Source: GCA-002712045 sp028112705
GTDB taxonomy: Bacteria; Pseudomonadota; Alphaproteobacteria; Rhodobacterales; Rhodobacteraceae
Direction of reading: 5' to 3'
Length of the DNA stretch: 64,000 nt
Assembly: GCA_028112705.1 (NCBI GenBank)
Contig: JAOGYN010000008.1
Location: forward strand, 20,685-84,684
Position numbers and translations under genes: made by a program. Below, piece after piece: positions 56,317 through 64,000 of this stretch. The notes under the pieces are model-generated. The model searched no databases. It was not told the DNA's origin and worked only from the letters and a program-made list of their open reading frames with translations. The first letter of the stretch is position 1, and every line of letters begins with the position of its first letter.

Positions 56317-57948
56317 TCATGTTTGTTTAATTTGCTTACGTAATAGAAATTTTTGTATTTTCCCTGTTGAAGTTTTTGGTAATTCTTGAAAAATTACCTT
56401 TTTAGGGGTTTTGAAACCTGCAAGTTGTCCTCTAACAAATTTTATTGTCTCTGCTTCTGAAAGATTTTTACCTTCTTTTAATTCAATAAAAGCACATGGT
56501 ACTTCTCCCCATTTTTTGTCTTGCATTGCAACGACGGCACATAAGCTAATTGATGGATGGTTCATTAGTGCGCCTTCTATCTCAACCGAACTAACATTCT
56601 CACCGCCCGATATGATTATGTCTTTTGCCCTATCTGCTATTTGGATGTGTGAATCTGGATGAGTTTTTGCTATATCACCAGTGTGAAAGAACCCACCTTT
56701 AAATGCTTCTAATGTAGCTTCTTCATTCTTGTAATATCCTTTCATCACAGAGTTTCCTCTTATCGCAATTTCTCCCAGTGTTTTTCCATCTTTTGGTACA
56801 ATTTCTAAAGTATCTTTATTTAAGACTGTTATTTCTTCCATCATTGGAAACAAAACACCTTGTCTAGATTTTATGGAGGCTTTCTCTATATCGGATAAAT
56901 CACCCCAATCCTCTTCATTCCATAGACATTCTGTTACGTGCCCATAAGTCTCAGTTAATCCATACACCTGAGTAACGCTAAACCCGATTTTTTCAATTGC
57001 TGCTAATGTAGCAGCAGCTGGTGGGGCTCCGGCAGTAAAAATTTCCACATTATGGTTAAACACTTTCTGTTCTTCCTTTGTAGCATTAACGATTGCGTTG
57101 AGTACGATAGGTGCTCCCCCAAAGTGTGTTATGCCTTCATCAGCAATAGCTTGGTAAATTGCTTTGGCTGTCACATCTCTACAACATATGATCGTGCCCC
57201 CCAGAAGAGGCATCATCCAAGTATGATTCCACCCATTACAATGAAAAAGAGGGACAATTGTTAAATACTTTGGGTAGAGGGTCATTTTCCAACTTATAAT
57301 AGTCCCCATAGTCATTAAGTATGAGCCTCTATGATGACTCACAACACCTTTAGGCCTACCTGTAGTACCTGAGGTATAGTTAAGCGAAATACTTTCCCAT
57401 TCATCTTTAGGCATCAGCCATTTGTATTCTTGTGAAGCTGATTTTAGTAGCTCTTCATATTCTGGATATTTACCAGTTGCTTTAAAACCTGCTTTAGGAT
57501 CTGCCACCTCAATAATTTTGGGTCCTGTTTCTTCCATTAATCTTATTGCGCTTTCAACAACACTTAGAAATTGTGTGTCAACTAACACTACTTTTGCTTC
57601 ACCATGACTAAAGATGTAACTAATCGTTTGTTCTTCGAGCCTTGTGTTAATAGTGTTTAATACGGCACCACATGCAGGAATCCCAAAGTGCGCTTCCACT
57701 TGTGCTGGTAAATTTGGTATTACTGTTGCAACAACATCTCCTGGTTTAACCCCCATGTTGGTTAAAATATCAGCTAATTTTGAGCATCGATTTCGTGTTT
57801 CTAACCAAGTTTTTCGATGCTCTCCATAAATTACAGCGTCTTTGTTTGGAAAAACTTGCGCTGCCCGGTTTATATGAGATAGTGGAGTTAGAGGAACATA
57901 ATTAGCATTGTTTTTTTTTAATCCATTTTCATTTTGCATCCAACCCAT
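56317..57948 (-). CDS. Acyl-CoA synthetase (AMP-forming)
   Basis: 543 residues of the ANL superfamily. The AMP-binding motif LNYTSGTTGRPKGV, the A5 motif VTQVYGLTETYGHV, the A7-A8 region FFHTGDIAKTHPD and RAKDIIISGGENVSS, and the C-terminal catalytic Lys in KTSTGKIQKFLL are present. It activates a carboxylic acid to acyl-CoA, probably a fatty acid given the neighbouring beta-oxidation genes; medium-chain or aryl substrates cannot be excluded. It is separated from fadB by a divergent DMT transporter gene. Confidence 0.9.
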   Translation of the reverse strand: MGWMQNENGLKKNNANYVPLTPLSHINRAAQVFPNKDAVIYGEHRKTWLETRNRCSKLADILTNMGVKPGDVVATVIPNLPAQVEAHFGIPACGAVLNTINTRLEEQTISYIFSHGEAKVVLVDTQFLSVVESAIRLMEETGPKIIEVADPKAGFKATGKYPEYEELLKSASQEYKWLMPKDEWESISLNYTSGTTGRPKGVVSHHRGSYLMTMGTIISWKMTLYPKYLTIVPLFHCNGWNHTWMMPLLGGTIICCRDVTAKAIYQAIADEGITHFGGAPIVLNAIVNATKEEQKVFNHNVEIFTAGAPPAAATLAAIEKIGFSVTQVYGLTETYGHVTECLWNEEDWGDLSDIEKASIKSRQGVLFPMMEEITVLNKDTLEIVPKDGKTLGEIAIRGNSVMKGYYKNEEATLEAFKGGFFHTGDIAKTHPDSHIQIADRAKDIIISGGENVSSVEIEGALMNHPSISLCAVVAMQDKKWGEVPCAFIELKEGKNLSEAETIKFVRGQLAGFKTPKKVIFQELPKTSTGKIQKFLLRKQIKQT

Positions 57949-58051
57949 TTTGTATCCTTACTTTCGATCATTGCCGATAATTTCGTCGGTATTAGCGCAT
58001 TATGTTTATATATTTGACAAATTTTAGCAATAACAATCATAAAGGTTTATC

Positions 58052-58951
58052 GTGGAAAAGTTAGAGCAAAATCGGCTGATGTTAGCAGGTATTTTAGTAA
58101 TTAGTGCCATGTCAATGATAGGTCTTGTTGATAATTTAATCAAATATATTGCAGAAGATGGAAGCCTTTGGCAATTTCATTTAATTAGATCCATAATTGT
58201 TTGCACGATCATAGTAATTTTTACCCGTGTTTATCGCCTAAATTTGAAACCAAATAGTTTATTTGCAGTTGCTACTAGGAGCTTTTTTGGTGCCTCTTCC
58301 ATGATTATGTATTTTGGTGCATTATCATTTATCCCAATTGCTGAAGCTGGTGCCGGCCTATTTACTGCGCCTATTTTTGTATTAATCATATCAAGTTTAT
58401 ATTTTAAGGTTAGAGTTGGAGTTTGGAGAATTTTAGCTGTTTCAATTGGGTTCTTGGGAGTGCTATTTGTACTTAAACCAGATGTAGGTGAGTTAAGCTA
58501 TTTTTCATTTTTACCATTACTGGCTGGGTTTTTTTATGGTTTGCTTGGCTTAACAACCAGATATTTATGTCCAAATGAAAGTACAGAGGTCTTAACGTTC
58601 GGATTTTTTGCAGCATTAGGAATTTATGGTCTTCTCGGTCTTTTATATTTTACAATCTTTCCAGCTATTGGAGAAACAAGTTTCTTAACGAAGGGTTTTG
58701 TTTGGCCTAATGCAAAGTTTAATTTAATTATAATTTCTCAAGCTTTGGTGTCAGTCGTAGGTGTTGCACTTATTACTCGAAGTTATCAGGTTGCAGAAGC
58801 ATCTTACGTTTCTGTTTTTGAGTATACTTTTTTGCTGAGTGCGGGGTTTTGGGGGTATATGCTATTTGGTGAAATGCTTGACTTAACTGCTATATTAGGC
58901 GTGACGTTCATTGTGCTGGCAGGTATAATTATATTGTTTAGAGGAACTTAG
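58052..58951 (+). CDS. DMT-superfamily EamA transporter
   Basis: 299 residues with about ten hydrophobic helices and two EamA repeats: the first with FGALSFIPIAEAGAGLFTAP, the second with ALITRSYQVAEASYVSVFEY, then GYMLFGEMLDLTAILGVTFI. This is the RhaT/EamA exporter family; the substrate is unknown. It is divergent from the acyl-CoA ligase and convergent with fadB (36-bp gap), so it is its own unit. Confidence 0.87.
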   Translation: MEKLEQNRLMLAGILVISAMSMIGLVDNLIKYIAEDGSLWQFHLIRSIIVCTIIVIFTRVYRLNLKPNSLFAVATRSFFGASSMIMYFGALSFIPIAEAGAGLFTAPIFVLIISSLYFKVRVGVWRILAVSIGFLGVLFVLKPDVGELSYFSFLPLLAGFFYGLLGLTTRYLCPNESTEVLTFGFFAALGIYGLLGLLYFTIFPAIGETSFLTKGFVWPNAKFNLIIISQALVSVVGVALITRSYQVAEASYVSVFEYTFLLSAGFWGYMLFGEMLDLTAILGVTFIVLAGIIILFRGT

Positions 58952-58987
58952 CTTGCACCTGTATTAAGTCTTGAGAGGCTACTTGAG

Positions 58988-61192
58988 TTAAGTGACCTCC
59001 CTATTTTTAATATACTTGCCATAAAAAGTTTCATTATTTTTAGCCATTTTTACTAATAATTCTGGGGCTGAGAATCTGTCCCCTTCTTTTAAAGTTAATT
59101 TTTTGCATATTTCTACAACATTTTTTAATCCTTTTATATCAACCCATCCAAAAGGTCCGCCAGACCAAGGTGCAAATCCCCACCCTAAAATAGCTCCAAC
59201 ATCACCCTCTCTTATATCTTCTAAAACCCCTTCTTCTAAAGCTTTGATAGCTTCTAAAACTTGGCTTAGTATCAATCTATTTTTTATATCTTCAAATTCT
59301 GGTTGTAGTTTGTTAAGCGACCAAGTTTCATTTAAACCAGCCCATAATCCTGTTCGTTTTCCTTTATCGTTATATTCGTAAAACCCAGCATTCGTTTTGC
59401 GACCTAATCTGCCTTTTTCAAAAAGTTTAAAACTCACTTCGTCACCATTTTTTATAGGGTATTCATTTCCCATAGCCGCTCGAGTCGCTTTTATGATTTT
59501 TACGCCAAGATCAATAGAAGTTTCATCAGTGAGCTGTAATGGCCCCACTGGGAAGCCTAATTGCTTCGCTGCATTTTCAATTGAAGCTGGTGCTACCCCC
59601 TCTGCGACCATCATTGCTCCTTCATTTACATATGGAATAATGCATCTATTGGCATAGAAAAATCTTGCATCATTTACAACAATTGGAGTTTTCTTAATTT
59701 GTCGAACATAATCTAATGCCTTAGCCACAGCTTTTGAACCAGTTGCACTTCCTTTGATAATTTCGACTAATAGCATTTTGTCTACTGGGCTAAAGAAATG
59801 AATTCCTATAAATTGTTCAGGCCGAATAGAAGCACTTGCTAACGAAGTAATGGGTAAAGTTGAGGTGTTTGTGGCAAAAATGCAATCTTTGTCAACAATT
59901 AACTCAGCCTTTTTAGTAACTCTTGCTTTGATCTCGGGATCTTCAAAAACTGCTTCAACGATTAAATCGCAACCACTAAGATCTTTAAAATCAGTTGTTG
60001 TATTTATTAAACTTAAAACACTTAATTTTTTTTCTTCAGTAATTTTTTTACGTTTTATCCCTACATTTAAAATATTTTCTGCATGAGTTTTGCCTTTTTC
60101 TGCATCTTCTTTCTTCATATCTAGGAGAACAACCTCAATACCTGCTAGTGCTGAAACGTAAGATATTCCAGCTCCCATCATGCCAGCACCTAATACTCCA
60201 ACCTTTCGTACTTTTTGGTCTGATATATTCTTAGGCCGCACAGCCCCTTTTTCAAGAGCCTCTTTATTAATGAAGAGAGAGCGTATCATAGCTTCTGAAG
60301 ATGGGTTCATTAAAATGTTGGTAAACCAGCGAGCCTCAACCTTTAGAGCTATATCAAATGGTACCAGTGCACCCTCATACACTGCTGATAGTAAAGCCTT
60401 GGCGGCAGGAAAGGCTCCTTGAGTTTTAGAATTAACCATGACAGATGCGCCAGCAAATGTCATAAAGCCATTGGGATGGTATGGCGCGCCTCCTGGCATT
60501 TTATAACCTTTTTCATCCCATGGTTTCACACAGTCAGAGTCTGTAGCTGTCAAAACCCATTCTTTTGCAGTAGATAATAGGTCATCCTTCTTGGTAAGTA
60601 CGTCAATAACCCCGGCCACTTTCATTTTTGATGGTGACAGTAATTTTCCTTCCAAAAGAAGTGGTGCTGCATTCATAGCGCCAAGCTTTCGAACTAATCG
60701 AGTTGTTCCACCCGCTCCTGGAAAAATACCAACTAATATTTCTGGCAAGCCAATTTTCGCTTTTTTATTATCAACCGCAAATATACGATGGCAAGCCAAT
60801 GGTAACTCTAAGCCAATCCCAGCTGCAGTTCCAGTTATCGCAGCAGCTACTGGTTTTGCCCCTTTTTTTGTTTTAAAGTTCATTCCGGCTAATTCAATTT
60901 TTCTGAGTAATTTATGAATTTGCATGACACCATCAAATAGACCTTGTGCTGGGTTCTCTCCTTGTAAAGTCTTCATACCAGCCAATACATTCAAATCCAT
61001 GCCACCTGCAAAATCACTTTTACCTGAAGTTATGATAATTCCTTTTACCTGCTTATCCAAAAGTGCTTGATCAAAAAGGTTGTCTAGCTCTGTTAAACCT
61101 TCAAGAGACATCACGTTCATTTTTTTATTTGGAACGTCCCAAGATATTATGGCGACACCGTCAGAATCGATGGAATAATTGAATTCAGTCAT
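58988..61192 (-). CDS. fadB: Bifunctional enoyl-CoA hydratase / 3-hydroxyacyl-CoA dehydrogenase
   Basis: 734 residues. The N-terminal crotonase domain has IAIITGTAAGIGLELPLACH-like residues (AAITGTAAGIGLELPLACH) and GIFPGAGGTTRLVR; the NAD-binding domain begins VRKVGVLGAGMMGAGI (about 330), with GIHFFSPVDKMLLVEII and the C-terminal PVGPLQLTDETSIDLGVKI. It catalyses two middle steps of fatty-acid beta-oxidation. FadJ-type homologues are equally similar. It is 69 bp downstream of the thiolase, one operon with fadA, a GST and an acyl-CoA dehydrogenase. Confidence 0.93.
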   Translation of the reverse strand: MTEFNYSIDSDGVAIISWDVPNKKMNVMSLEGLTELDNLFDQALLDKQVKGIIITSGKSDFAGGMDLNVLAGMKTLQGENPAQGLFDGVMQIHKLLRKIELAGMNFKTKKGAKPVAAAITGTAAGIGLELPLACHRIFAVDNKKAKIGLPEILVGIFPGAGGTTRLVRKLGAMNAAPLLLEGKLLSPSKMKVAGVIDVLTKKDDLLSTAKEWVLTATDSDCVKPWDEKGYKMPGGAPYHPNGFMTFAGASVMVNSKTQGAFPAAKALLSAVYEGALVPFDIALKVEARWFTNILMNPSSEAMIRSLFINKEALEKGAVRPKNISDQKVRKVGVLGAGMMGAGISYVSALAGIEVVLLDMKKEDAEKGKTHAENILNVGIKRKKITEEKKLSVLSLINTTTDFKDLSGCDLIVEAVFEDPEIKARVTKKAELIVDKDCIFATNTSTLPITSLASASIRPEQFIGIHFFSPVDKMLLVEIIKGSATGSKAVAKALDYVRQIKKTPIVVNDARFFYANRCIIPYVNEGAMMVAEGVAPASIENAAKQLGFPVGPLQLTDETSIDLGVKIIKATRAAMGNEYPIKNGDEVSFKLFEKGRLGRKTNAGFYEYNDKGKRTGLWAGLNETWSLNKLQPEFEDIKNRLILSQVLEAIKALEEGVLEDIREGDVGAILGWGFAPWSGGPFGWVDIKGLKNVVEICKKLTLKEGDRFSAPELLVKMAKNNETFYGKYIKNREVT

Positions 61193-61261
61193 TTTAATTT
61201 TCCTAAAACTTTCAAATTATTTAATTAATAATTAGCAGATAAGTTGTTACAATATTTTTTT

Positions 61262-62470
61262 CTAAACGCGTTCAATAATTGTTGCAGCACCCATACCCGA
61301 TCCTATGCAGAGCGTTGCTAATCCGGTTTCCTTATCTGAGCGTTCCATTTCATCTAACAAGGTTGATAAAATCATTGCGCCAGTTGCACCCAAAGGATGT
61401 CCCATCGCTATTGCGCCACCGTTAACATTTATTTTTCCATGATCAACGTTAAAGGCTTGCATGAAACGCAAGACTACAGATGCAAATGCTTCATTTACTT
61501 CAAATAAATCTATATCACTTATACTCATTCTAGCAGCTTTTAAAACGCGTTCTGTTGCGGGAATTGGCCCGGTAAGCATTATTGTTGGGTCAGTTCCAAT
61601 CCTACTTGTTGCTTTGAATCTTGCGCGTGGTTTTAAATTGTTCTGCTCGCCGTATTCTTTATTGCCGATTAGCATTGCAGCCGCACCATCAGCAATTCCA
61701 GAGGAATTTCCAGCGTGATGCACATGATTAATTTTTTCCAATTCTGGATATCTCAATATACCAATTTTATCAAATCCCGGCATAACTTCTCCCATGTCTT
61801 TAAACGATGGTCTGAGAGCCCCTAATGACTGCATATCAGTCTTTCGGATCATTTCGTCATTTCCCAAGATAGTTAACCCATTTTGATCTTTCAAAGATAT
61901 TCTAGATCTTGCGAATCTATTTTCTGCTTCTGCAATAGCTGCTCTATTTTGGCTTTCAACTGCATAGGCATCACATTCGTCACGCGAGAAACCGTATTTT
62001 GTTGCAATTATATCGGCTGAAATTCCTTGTGGTACTATGTAATTTTTCATTGTTAGCTCTGGGTCGACTGCTATTGCACCACCGTCCATTCCCATAGGTA
62101 CACGGGACATACTTTCTACACCCCCAGCAATAAAGGCATCACCTGCTCCACCTTTTACCTGGTTAGCTGCCATATTTACGGCTTCAAGACCGCTTGCGCA
62201 AAAACGATTTATTGAAACTCCAGGAATGCTTTCGTCTAGATTAGATCCGAGCACAGCTGAACGGGCTAGACATGCGCCTTGTTCACCAATTTGAGTAACA
62301 TTACCCCAAATAACGTCTTCAACGGCATGGCCGGTCAAATTATTTCTATTAGCTAGTTCATTTAATGTCCTAGAGGATAAACTAACTGCTGTAACTTCAT
62401 GCAAAGTGCCATCTTTTTTACCTTTTCCACGCGGTGTTCGAACCGCATCATAAATGTACGCATCTATCAT
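61262..62470 (-). CDS. fadA: Acetyl-CoA C-acyltransferase (thiolase)
   Basis: 402 residues. The nucleophilic Cys91 is in NRFCASGLEAVNM, the His in GGAIAMGHPLGATGAM, and the second catalytic Cys in CIGSGMGAA. It cleaves 3-ketoacyl-CoA to acetyl-CoA plus a shortened acyl-CoA, the last step of beta-oxidation. Position in the fad cluster favours a degradative thiolase over a biosynthetic acetoacetyl-CoA one. It is 13 bp downstream of the GST gene. Confidence 0.93.
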   Translation of the reverse strand: MIDAYIYDAVRTPRGKGKKDGTLHEVTAVSLSSRTLNELANRNNLTGHAVEDVIWGNVTQIGEQGACLARSAVLGSNLDESIPGVSINRFCASGLEAVNMAANQVKGGAGDAFIAGGVESMSRVPMGMDGGAIAVDPELTMKNYIVPQGISADIIATKYGFSRDECDAYAVESQNRAAIAEAENRFARSRISLKDQNGLTILGNDEMIRKTDMQSLGALRPSFKDMGEVMPGFDKIGILRYPELEKINHVHHAGNSSGIADGAAAMLIGNKEYGEQNNLKPRARFKATSRIGTDPTIMLTGPIPATERVLKAARMSISDIDLFEVNEAFASVVLRFMQAFNVDHGKINVNGGAIAMGHPLGATGAMILSTLLDEMERSDKETGLATLCIGSGMGAATIIERV

Positions 62471-62483
62471 TTTTTACTCCACT

Positions 62484-63116
62484 TTAAAGTCTGTCAGCTG
62501 GATTGCCTGGCATTAAATCATAAGGATGTTTCCACCCAGGTGTTTCTTCAATATTTGATAACCATCTGTCAATATTTATCCATTTTTTTCTATCAAACCC
62601 AAATGGTTCTGGATAAAAAAGATACCCACAGTTTGCAATATCTGCAATTGTAATTTTATTACCTACTAGCCAATTCTTATCTTGCAATGCTGAGTTTAAT
62701 AAATGATATGCAGCACTTAACCGTCCCTGCATGAATTTTATTACTTCCCCACTTCTATGCTTCTCAGGTAGAAAATTCATCATAAATCTTGTATTACCTG
62801 CTTGAGATGACATCTTGTGATTGTCGAATAATACCCATCTCAGTATTTCATACTTATCTTCTGGCAACCCACCCAGTTTTCCAGACTTATCTACGACGTA
62901 TTGTTGAATAGCGCCTGATTGGGTCAATGTTGTATTCCCATCAACCATAACTGGTGCTTCCCCAAGTACATTTAGTGTCTTAAATTCATTTGTTCTTGTT
63001 GCTCCATTAAAAAAATCAACTTTTTCTGGGGTCCATTTTAAACCAGACAATTCCAAACTTAATGCGGCCTTATAGGAGTTACCACTTTCACCAAAACAAT
63101 GTAATGTTATAGTCAT
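62484..63116 (-). CDS. Glutathione S-transferase family protein
   Basis: 210 residues with a thioredoxin-like N-terminal half (MTITLHCFGESGNSYKAALS, LGEAPVMVDGNTTLTQSGAI) and an all-alpha C-terminal half (NWLVGNKITIADIANCGYLF). The catalytic residue is likely a Ser in SGNSYK. Substrates are unknown. It lies between the acyl-CoA dehydrogenase (9-bp gap) and fadA, so it is part of the fatty-acid operon; a detoxifying or thioester-related role is inference. Confidence 0.88.
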   Translation of the reverse strand: MTITLHCFGESGNSYKAALSLELSGLKWTPEKVDFFNGATRTNEFKTLNVLGEAPVMVDGNTTLTQSGAIQQYVVDKSGKLGGLPEDKYEILRWVLFDNHKMSSQAGNTRFMMNFLPEKHRSGEVIKFMQGRLSAAYHLLNSALQDKNWLVGNKITIADIANCGYLFYPEPFGFDRKKWINIDRWLSNIEETPGWKHPYDLMPGNPADRL

Positions 63117-63125
63117 AAGACCCCC

Positions 63126-64000
63126 TTACAGGTTTCGAGAGATTAACTCTTTCATTATTTCATTTGTGCCACCATATATTCGCTGTACTCTTGCATCAGT
63201 CCACATTTCAGCAATGGCATATTCTTGCATAAATCCATATCCTCCATGCAATTGTAAGCACTCGTCAATCACTTGATTTTGTTCATCTGTAAGCCAGTAT
63301 TTACACATTGCCGCGGTTTCAACGGATAATTCATTATTTAGATGTGCTTCGATACAATTATCCAGAAAGCTTCTTGCAACGACAGTACGGGTCTTACATT
63401 CTGCTAATTTAAATCGTGTGTTTTGAAAATGAATAATGGGCTTACCAAATGCTTCTCTTTCCTTGCAATAATCGATAGTTCTTTGAACTGCCCCTTCCAT
63501 TGCCCCAACTGCCCCGCAGCCAATTATTAAGCGTTCTTGAGGAAGTTGCTGCATCATTTGATAGAAGCCTTGTCCTTCTTCTCCACCTAAAATATTTTCT
63601 GGTGGAATCTCTACGTTATCAAAAAATAATTCAGAAGTATCAGCAGATTTTATGCCAATTTTTTCTAATTTTTTACCCCTAGAAAAACCTTCTGCTCCAT
63701 CAGTTTCCACAACCACTAAAGACGTTCCTTTAGCCTTTTCAGACGGATTTGTTTTCGCCGCCACAAGTATTAAATTAGCGTGTTGACCATTAGTTATGAA
63801 TGTTTTTTGCCCAGTTAATCTGTATGAGTTGCCATCTTTGATTGCCCTAGTTTTTATCGCTTGAACATCTGAACCTGCAGATGGTTCAGTCATTGCTAAC
63901 GCACCAACTAACTCACCTGAAACCATCTTTGGTAGCCATCGTTCTCTTTGCTCTTGCGTGCCACAATTCAAAACATAATGAGCAACAATCCCCGAATGTA
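63126..64000 (-). CDS. Acyl-CoA dehydrogenase (5' truncated at window edge)
   Basis: The frame continues through the right edge: residues HSGIVAHYVLNCGTQEQRER are read from 63998 inward, so the N-terminal FAD/substrate domain is partly missing. Visible are MTEPSAGSDVQAIKTRAIKD, TGQKTFITNGQHANLILVAA, the dimer helix region and the C-terminal QLHGGYGFMQEYAIAEMWTD then RIYGGTNEIMKELI, where the Glu of the GTNEI motif may be catalytic. It oxidises acyl-CoA to enoyl-CoA with FAD, the first beta-oxidation step, feeding fadB and fadA downstream. Confidence 0.92.
   Translation of the reverse strand, partial: HSGIVAHYVLNCGTQEQRERWLPKMVSGELVGALAMTEPSAGSDVQAIKTRAIKDGNSYRLTGQKTFITNGQHANLILVAAKTNPSEKAKGTSLVVVETDGAEGFSRGKKLEKIGIKSADTSELFFDNVEIPPENILGGEEGQGFYQMMQQLPQERLIIGCGAVGAMEGAVQRTIDYCKEREAFGKPIIHFQNTRFKLAECKTRTVVARSFLDNCIEAHLNNELSVETAAMCKYWLTDEQNQVIDECLQLHGGYGFMQEYAIAEMWTDARVQRIYGGTNEIMKELISRNL

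Overview
The window is AT-rich, densely packed bacterial chromosome from an alphaproteobacterium. Several traits point to a Rhodobacterales (Roseobacter-type) lineage with a low-GC, streamlined genome: the gene order dnaB-alr-mlaE-mlaF-radA-cvpA, the nrdR-ribD-ribE-nusB cluster, dnaG-rpoD next to a DUF6476-like gene and rluD-rpoH, and a heterotetrameric sarcosine oxidase operon. Low-GC pelagic roseobacters such as the NAC11-7 type would fit, but that placement is inference. No phage, integrase, transposase or CRISPR array was seen, so this is core chromosome with a few accessory genes.

Layout. 1-4.1 kb: the tail of an unidentified gene, a LOG-family hydrolase, a LysM protein with a 36-bp tandem repeat, and an Atm1-type ABC exporter. 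4.1-8.7 kb: an RND efflux pair on the minus strand. 9.0-12.4 kb: envelope and ribosome assembly genes (YfgM-like, bamB, der). 12.4-19.4 kb: a minus-strand block of SDR, cvpA, radA, mlaF, mlaE, alr and dnaB. 19.6-22.7 kb: an iodotyrosine-deiodinase-like nitroreductase, a beta-hydroxyacid dehydrogenase and a glutamate dehydrogenase. 22.9-29.4 kb: the sarcosine oxidase operon soxBDAG with selO translationally coupled to its end; soxB is broken by one extra G in a G9 tract. 29.6-33.3 kb: a tyrosine-phosphatase-like gene, a Baeyer-Villiger-type monooxygenase, an M29 aminopeptidase and tRNA-Leu(UAA). 33.4-39.4 kb: metG, an MFS transporter, nusB, ribE, ribD, nrdR.

39.5-40.9 kb holds a decayed glycosyltransferase-39 gene, the only clearly dead gene. 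40.9-47.3 kb carries the information-processing core (rpoD, dnaG, a DUF6476-like membrane protein, rluD, rpoH); the DUF6476-like gene and rluD start divergently on one shared CATG. 47.3-51.8 kb: pepF, a TerB/DnaJ protein, an orphan ImuA-like protein and a D-amino-acid-dehydrogenase-like flavoprotein. 51.9-56.2 kb: proS, lolC/E, lolD and a convergent membrane protein. 56.3-64 kb: fatty-acid activation and beta-oxidation (acyl-CoA ligase, fadB, fadA, a GST, an acyl-CoA dehydrogenase running off the end) with a DMT transporter.

Functionally the window combines housekeeping with heterotrophic catabolism of methylated amines (sarcosine to glycine plus methylene-THF), amino acids (glutamate dehydrogenase, D-amino-acid-type oxidase, peptidases) and fatty acids. 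No complete undescribed multi-gene system is evident. The most distinctive points are the soxB G-tract frameshift, the interlocked rluD/DUF6476 starts, the orphan ImuA-like gene, the deiodinase-like enzyme and the decayed GT39 gene. Many start sites were moved inward from the longest open frame where a Shine-Dalgarno sequence or family alignment supported it.
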